Shown here piece after piece: positions 58,251 through 64,000 of a DNA stretch of 64,000 bases. A program made the translations under genes and the position numbers. This DNA comes from Zantedeschia hybrid cultivar (taxonomy: Eukaryota; Streptophyta; Magnoliopsida; Alismatales; Araceae). The stretch covers positions 23,347,114 to 23,411,113 of the forward strand of contig JARZZO010000008.1 of assembly GCA_030544215.1 (NCBI GenBank). Reading direction: 5' to 3'. Each line of letters opens with the position of its first letter. The first letter of the stretch is position 1. The notes under the pieces are model-generated. The model saw only the letters and a list, made by a program, of their open reading frames with translations, was not told where the DNA came from and searched no databases.

Positions 58251-58604
58251 TGAAGTTATTGAGCCATCCAACTCAAAATCTTAAGACTATGAGTGAAGTA
58301 GGCACCATCTATTAAAATACTTTTTAATTTTGTCCTTTTTCTAATGTAGTAGGCACCATCTATTAAACATTTTTTAATTTTGTCATTTTTCCGATTCAGG
58401 ATTATTTTAACATGTCCCCTCACGTGCAGGCCGATTTTAAGTTCTGTCATGTGGACCACAAATATAAGGTGCGCGGTCCGGTTCATAACCATAGATTCTG
58501 ATACCACATTGAAATTATTGGACCATCCAACTCAAAATCTTAAGAATATGAGTGGAGTAGGCACCATCTATTAAATACTTTTTAATTTTATCCTTTTCCG
58601 ATGT
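58251..58604. repeat. Dispersed repeat B with an 85-bp internal direct repeat
   Basis: GCCATCCAACTCAAAATCTTAA through CACCATCTATTAAA.TACTTTTT occurs at about 58255-58335 and again at about 58520-58600, with a shorter third piece at 58348-58390. Between them lie CATGTGGACCACAAATATAA and CCATAGATTCTGATACCA. Related DNA lies near 36340-36640. It is a widespread plant repeat type, probably retroelement-derived. Confidence 0.65.
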
Positions 58605-59145
58605 AAGAATACTCAAACAATTAGACCAAATAGCTTATTGAACTATTTGCATCAGCTGTAGGTAATGCACCCTTTCCTGCAACTTCACCTACTAAAACCC
58701 ACACATTTGGGGACCGTGGCTTCCTACAAGTAAAATTAAATGGTTCTCATAAAAAAATCTAACACTTATAATTTTGAATAAGTCACATTCAATTAGTATC
58801 CGCTCGAAAATAAGTCATAAATAAGATAAAAGTTTTGAATGTGGAAGATTAAAAAATCTTTACATATAAGAGAGAATGAGTCCAGTAGCAACTGTTGGCT
58901 GGATGAGTAATACTAGTTGTAGTTGTACCTTGCGTGCGTTGTCCGATCAAATTTGATGGGATGACAGCATTAGGACCAAAAATTTTCCTTATTAAGATCT
59001 TAAGAGAAGAAGATGATTCTAAATGATCTATATGTATTGTTTATTTTTTTATTCAAAGTGATTAAAAAATCAAAAAAATTAAGATCAGACAATGGCAAGT
59101 GCTGCAGCACTGCAGTGCAACATGGATTACTTCAGCAGGATTACC

Positions 59146-61896
59146 TGTAACGACCCGCCATCCTATGACCGGAGACCCGGTCACTAAATGGATGTCGGCC
59201 CATTGACTGCGGTTTCACACCCGGATCTCATACAACACATCTGGAGGAGTAAGTGCTAAACAAGGCTAAATATAGCAATCTCACGGACTACAAGGTAAAC
59301 AAGTGCGCAGGAAGGAAGAATAACAATGTCCGAATACAGTCCAACAATAATTATATGTCCAACAATTAAATAAGTACAGGCAGAGGGAAGTACAACAACA
59401 TCGGGGTATACCCCGGAACTAAGACAGCTGCTGGTCCGCACACCAAGAAGACACCACGCTACCGCTGCGCCTCGAGGTCCACACCTGAAACCGCAGGGAG
59501 TGAGCCACACCAGAACTGGGCTCAGTAGGGATCATCCGATCCCCTGCCTCCCACTCACACACCCACAAGTGTACAACATGAATATATGGCAATTTAAGTA
59601 AAGCAGTAAACACAGTACCCAACTCTGATATGAAACGTACGATAAGCAGTGAAGCAAGAACCATTCTAAGTAACCCGAAGAACCCAACACAGAGTCACGA
59701 CTCACAGCCAAAGTCCACGAAGCGACTGAACCACTCTGTCGACCGAAGTCAAACGTCGCCTCCCAACACTACCACCACAGCTCACGCCTGTCCACCCCTA
59801 CAGTGTTCCGGGGCACTGTAGGGTGAGGCAGTGAGTCAAACTAGGACTAGCTGGAACCAGTGTACCGCCACTGCCAGCTACGTGTGCACACAAGCAGTTT
59901 AGACTACTGTCCAACCGTCCGGATTGCCTCCACGTTAGGCCTCAGCGCTTCAGGAGGGCCCTGGGGACCGGCGAACCCCCGTCAAGCCGAAGCTACAGGA
60001 ACTACCCACAAACCCAACTCTCCCGGGCTGCGTCATGCCAAAGGGCTATAGGTACCACTCGTAACCTTGATCAAATGTCACATCAGGCCCAATGGCTAAA
60101 GGGTAAACCAACTCCCACCAGTAACACCACCAGCTCCACAGCAAGAAACACGCCAGAAGCTGTCACGACAACCAAGGGAAACCCCGACCCGCTGAGACCA
60201 AACAACAACCCCTCGGGTAGCACACCAGCTACTCCGGCCCGACGGACTCAAGGTGGTTCTGCTTTTCTCAGCCAAGGGTAAAACACAACATGCACCACTC
60301 CACAGACACCATGGCCCTTCTCCCATCGGCCCATGGTGACAGACGTAAACCACAGTTAACCCGATCCACATTCGCATAACACAACCACACATATAACATG
60401 ATTCCATTCGCACAGTAAACCTCAGTCTCAGTATATAGCTAAAGCACACACACACACACAGGTGATGTAATTCCACTCACGCAGAAGTCCTCCGTCTTAG
60501 TATACAACCCAAAGCATGCATTTGAACCATCCTACCGTGAAACACGCATGAAATAACAGGATTTAAGCATTTCTGTCTTGAATCGCGTCGACCGAGGTCG
60601 ACGCCATTCAAGACCCTCAGACAGGTTTATTAAAAGCCAGATTATCCCTTAAAACGCGTCCACCAGTAAAGCCGCCGTTTAAAATGCGTCAGGGTCGCCA
60701 GACGCCATTCAACCCAGAAATCCATATTGCAGAACCCTTTAAACGGGGGCATTTCCTGCCTAAATGGCGTCATGATGGCCCGACGTCCTTCTGAAAGGCG
60801 TCGTCCATCCATGACGTCATTTAGCGCAGAACCCCTAACTCAGGAAACCTCGAACATAGAGGTTTTTGCCCTAAAACGCGTCGTACGGACCAGACGTCTT
60901 TCGGAAAGGCGTAGACCAGGCACGACGCCATTTAGCGCCAGAAACCAGGTTTCCTGGTTCAACCCGAGGGTCTCACCCTTAACCCCAAACATCCCGAAAA
61001 AGCCCCAAAATGTAAGGAAAGGAAGAGGAAACCATCCACCACAAGCATGCTACAAATCCACGTTCATAAGCACGGCCATACCCACAAGGACACCCCCTAA
61101 ACATGCTCAACCTAGCCCAACACGCATCAGGCCATGCCAAGGAAAGTCACGAGCAACACAAGCAAGGTTCGTCCCCCTACCGGTTCTTGAACTCCGCCAA
61201 GCTCCGTGCCGCCGTCCCGCCGCACCGCACACCGCCGCCGGTACCCTCGAGGACGCCGTCACTCCGCCGGGACGTCGGCCGCCGTCCGGAGAGTGGAACA
61301 CCGCGAAGGAAGTGGTGGATGTAGAGGTGAGTGGTAGGGAGGCTATGGAGTGATGGAAGAGGAAGAAGAGGAAGGGAAGGGAGGAAGGAGGGCGGTGGGA
61401 GCGGAGTGGGTGAAGAGAGAGAGTGAGAAGGCGAAAATGAGGGAAAGAAGGGGAGGCTCGCGGGGTCAATCCGAAACCAGCTGAAACGCGTCGATCGAGG
61501 CAGACGCCTATCAGTCTGACAGGACGGCCGTACTGACAGCAGTCTGAAACGCGTCGCCCACCGTGGACGCCGTTCAGACGACAGGACAGGCCGTACTGAC
61601 AACGCACTAGCGCCGCACTCAGACATCACAGAGGTCACAGTCTGAATCGCGTCGGCCAACCTGGACGCCGTTCAGACGATGTGACCGGGGCCGTACTCTC
61701 GCGGCCCGAAACCCGCCCACGTGGCGCAACAACCAACAGATCTAAATGGCGTCCACACAACCTGACGCCTTTTGAAAGGCGTCGAGCAGTGCTGACGCCA
61801 TTCAGTCAGCAATCTCAAGACCCCCCACAGGGTCCAAACCAAGGGATCCGACCCGAACCCGACCCGAATACAGAACCCGAAACCTCAGTCCTTACA
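59146..61896. mobile_element. Solo LTR (2.75 kb) in intron 1 of copy 2
   Basis: Starts TGTAACGACCCGCC and ends CTCAGTCCTTACA, with perfect 5-bp target duplications TTACC (59141-59145 and 61897-61901). No primer site, coding region or second LTR, so it is a solo LTR left by recombination. The ends resemble those of Tekay-type gypsy LTRs (compare TGTGACGACCCC at 40988). GC content is about half, unlike the host intron. Orientation is uncertain because both ends look alike. It holds a hairpin cluster at 60577-61810. Confidence 0.88.
60577..61810. repeat. Cluster of GCGTC...GACGCC hairpins in the solo LTR
   Basis: Short inverted repeats recur with a common design, AAxCGCGTC or AATGGCGTC then 4-14 bases then GACGCC.TTCA. 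Examples: 60577-60612 (arms of 16 bases, 15 paired, loop CGAG), 60649-60684, 60681-60708, 60759-60832, 60870-60936, 61481-61516, 61542-61579, 61640-61677 and 61741-61806. The units at 61542 and 61640 are both 38 bp with 14-base arms and a 10-base loop. The block from about 60940 to 61480 between them has none. Confidence 0.8.
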
Positions 61897-61901
61897 TTAC
61901 C

Positions 61902-63053
61902 CAACAAGAAGCTTTCGACGTTGGCCTCAACGGTCATCAAGGCGTGCGCCCCTTATGTAAACTATTCAAGTGCATCGTGGTTTTTAGGGAAAACAAACAT
62001 AACTTGTGCGTAGAGAGAGAAGAAAGATAATTTAGTGCTGCCCGTGCAAAAGTTAATTGTACCACTGGCAGAGCTATTAGAATATTAAGACATATTAAAA
62101 CGAAGTAGTCTAAAGAACACATTTAATAACTCATTTTTTAGTACTTTTAAGCGTTGGCACCATCTTCTGATGACGCTTCTCACTATTCCATTTCAATAGG
62201 GACAAAAAGCAGAACAAGATCCGTAGGACTTTCATCCTGTGAGTCTTTGTGTGCCTCTGTACCTGTTAGAAAGAGGGGCAATAAGTCATTTTGTCTTCAA
62301 ATGATGAAACATACAAAATGTGCCTCATCTTTCATATGTCTATATAAAGAAGAAGAAGTCCAAAAGATGTTGTTCCACAAAAAGTAACATCTTAATTAGA
62401 CACATCTCATCTGTTATCTAGTCATCTCTTCTCGATGCCATGTTACTAATCAGAAAAGAAAAATTAATATCATGTATTGTGAGAGGCGTACAAGCCAATG
62501 AATTATGGGATTCTCTTGTGGATTATGGGATTACCTTGTGGGGAGTACAGGCCGCTGAATTATGGGATTTCCTTGTGAAAAGTACAGGCCAAAGGTCCAG
62601 TGACACTACTGGATCAGCCCAATGATCCTAATGATTTCATTGACCTGTCCAATTTAGTGACCTAAACCTTTCCGCCTTCGATTTGATCCTAAGTGTTTAA
62701 TTCAGATGATCTCACTGGACAAAATTCTTATGTCTGATGAGAAGGGGAGGATAGCCATAGAAGAGGCTTTACGAGAGAAGAAATGAGGAGACACATGATT
62801 GAGAAAGGCAGAGGTTAAAGAGAGGAGGTCTGTGTTAGCCTAGAGACTGGAAGAAACAAAGGCCTGCAACAACACAAGCATAAACCCAGCACCAACCCCA
62901 AGCTTAGATTATTGTTGATTTAATTAACGTTACGAGGAAACCCAAGACGGGAATCGATTCAGGAATCAAAAACCTTGAGAGAGAGCGAGAGAGAGGAGTG
63001 TTGGGATTACACTGGGGAGTGGGAGGAGATAATTAAGGCAGTGGCCTGCATAC
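61902..63053. other. Remainder of copy 2 intron 1
   Basis: Intronic DNA. A phrase GAATTATGGGATT..CTTGTG repeats around 62499-62578. No exon or element with clear ends was found. Confidence 0.4.
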
Positions 63054-63201
63054 CTTCTTGCTGAGGGAGGGTGCCCCGGGCGACAGACCAGAGGTCTTGA
63101 AAGCAACAGCTTAGCGTCACAAGGAGGAGGAGGAGCACTCGGGAGGACCTACGTGGCCAGAAAGTTGCCAGTGCCGCTACTGCTGCAGCTCTCTGCTCCC
63201 T
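63054..63201 (-). pseudogene. Copy 2 exon 1, signal peptide without start codon
   Basis: The frame that splices to exon 2 reads VLLLLLVTLSCCFQDLW and ends PQQE before donor GTATGC, matching copy 1. It is open up to an in-frame TGA at 63204-63202, but no ATG lies between. Upstream alignment AAGGGAG-ATG-AGAG (copy 1) against AAGGGAG-CAG-AGAG (copy 2) shows the start codon replaced. A CTG (about 63171-63169) is the only weak alternative. Confidence 0.8.
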
Positions 63202-63303
63202 TCACCTGATCTCCTAAACTCTTCTTCCAACGTATAGAGACAGCGAGGGAGAAAGGAGTAGAAGTGAGGTTGACGGGGAAGAAAGCAAAGCAGAGCTCCT
63301 TAG

Positions 63304-63315
63304 TGACACGTGTCA
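63304..63315. promoter_or_regulatory. Palindromic G-box upstream of copy 2
   Basis: TGACACGTGTCA is a perfect 12-bp palindrome around CACGTG, the core bound by plant bZIP and bHLH factors. It lies about 110 bases before the exon 1 open region. No TATA box like that of copy 1 was seen beside it. Confidence 0.5.
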
Positions 63316-63334
63316 ACACCAGATAATTCTGTTT

Positions 63335-63518
63335 CTCGCCTAAATTCTCTCTTTCCCTCTCTCAATTCTCTATTAATATCTCTATCCCCTATTAATTCTC
63401 TCTTTTCCTGCTATCTCTTTCATTAATTCTCTCTATCTCTCCTCTCTCTCTCTTTCATTAATTTTCTCTATCTATCTCTCTCTCATTAATTTTCTCTATC
63501 TCTTCTCTCCCTCTCATT

Positions 63519-63553
<35 letters not shown>

Positions 63554-63970
63554 ATTAATTCTCTCTATCTCTCCTCTCACTCTCATTAATTCTCTCTCTC
63601 TCTCTCTCTCTCATTAATTCTCTTTTTCTTTCCATATTAATATTTTTATCTTTAATTTTTTATGTCTCCTACTATTATTATTGTTGTTGTTGTTGCAATC
63701 TATGGAATAATAATAACTAATTTTAACATCATCATTATTATTAGATAGTCTCATAGGATAATAATAACTAATTTTGATATTAATAATAATAATAATAACA
63801 TTAATATCAAAATGGCAGTCTCATGGGATAATAATAATTAACTTTGATATTATTATTATTATTATCTCTCTTTTTTCTCTTTCACATTTTTCTCTCTCCC
63901 TATTAAAATTTCTATCTCCTATTTTTCTATCCTCTATTATTGTTGTTGTTGTTGTTGTTGTGCAATCTCT
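63335..63970. repeat. CT-rich minisatellite and trinucleotide repeats
   Basis: Repeated units of the form TCTCATTAATTCTCTCTATC occur from about 63355 to 63630, with pure CT runs (about 63523-63552 and 63593-63611). Then come TAA/TTA and TTG/GTT trinucleotide runs, and AATAATAACTAATTTTGATAT-like units near 63705, 63760 and 63830. No gene. Confidence 0.85.
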
Positions 63971-64000
63971 TACGATAGTAATGACTAATTTTGATATTGT

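Larger units (their letters stand above)
39772..63201 (-). pseudogene. LRR / malectin-like receptor kinase, copy 2 (start lost, exon 2 frameshift)
   Basis: Tandem paralogue of copy 1 with the same 24-exon plan. Exons: 63201-63054 (open, no ATG), 57320-57147, 57063-56992, 56875-56804, 56674-56603, 56509-56438, 56332-56261, 56156-56085, 55963-55892, 55786-55715, 55625-55554, 53302-53231, 53087-53022, 52918-52847, 52740-52702, 52604-52555, 52400-52030, 51540-51345, 51269-51123, 50345-50227, 50117-49907, 49779-49542, 48475-48325, 40149-39772. Exons 3-24 are open, in phase and have GT-AG borders. Exon 2 is 174 nt where phase requires a length of 3n+1 (copy 1 has 169), from a one-base loss near 57186-57190. 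The ATG of copy 1 aligns with CAG here. Introns 1 (5.7 kb) and 23 (8.2 kb) are swollen by LTR elements. Kinase residues (glycine loop, Lys, HRD, DFG) are kept, so decay is recent. Sequencing error is an alternative. Confidence 0.85.

Noticed and set aside
60727..61659. Open frames up to 208 codons in the solo LTR
   Set aside because: They lie in GC-rich LTR DNA with hairpin repeats, overlap on both strands and show no known domain.
60577..61810. Possible CRISPR-like or regularly spaced repeat array
   Set aside because: Repeats are hairpins with irregular spacing and no unique spacers, in a plant LTR; no cas genes.

Overview
This window is plant nuclear DNA from a flowering plant. The evidence is intron-rich receptor-kinase genes with GT-AG introns, Ty1-copia and Ty3-gypsy LTR elements, an Au-type SINE, LINE remnants and several miniature inverted-repeat elements. 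The GC-rich 5' exons and the type of repeats lean towards a monocot, but the species cannot be named from sequence alone. There is no sign of bacterial, organellar or viral gene organisation.

The core is a tandem duplication of a leucine-rich-repeat / malectin-like receptor kinase gene (LRR-VIII-2 type), both copies on the minus strand. Copy 1 (23844 down to 9369) can be rebuilt as 24 exons totalling 3066 nt (1021 residues). It has a signal peptide, one 72-nt exon per LRR, a malectin-like domain, one membrane span and an RD-type kinase with all catalytic residues. Copy 2 (63201 down to 39772) keeps the same 24-exon plan with open exons and intact splice sites. However, it has lost the start codon in exon 1 and carries a one-base deletion in exon 2, so it looks like a young pseudogene or a gene with an altered 5' end.

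Layout: 1-5743 is a decayed Ty1-copia element. Its 5' LTR holds a TTA-flanked MITE and its integrase is split by a 1.6-kb solo LTR. 5744-9368 is repeat-rich 3' flank of copy 1. 9369-23844 is copy 1, with a SINE, a 5'-truncated LINE and small DNA elements in its introns. 24-28 kb is AT-rich spacer with a second SINE and a LINE tail. 28171-31758 is a Mutator-like element of Pack-MULE type bounded by the 9-bp duplication TAAGCGCGC. It carries a captured spliced host-gene fragment, a LINE RNase H remnant and a GC-rich tandem repeat. 31.8-39.8 kb is AT-rich spacer and 3' flank of copy 2. 39772-63201 is copy 2. Its last intron (8.2 kb) is filled with Tekay-like gypsy LTR pieces in both orientations. 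Its first intron (5.7 kb) holds a 2.75-kb solo LTR with perfect TTACC duplications and a cluster of GCGTC/GACGCC hairpins. 63.2-64 kb is CT-rich and simple-repeat promoter-side DNA.

Only copy 1 looks like a functional protein gene. Copy 2 is a nearly complete relative with a broken beginning, and nearly everything else is transposon-derived. The most unusual structures are the Pack-MULE cargo and the hairpin cluster inside the solo LTR.
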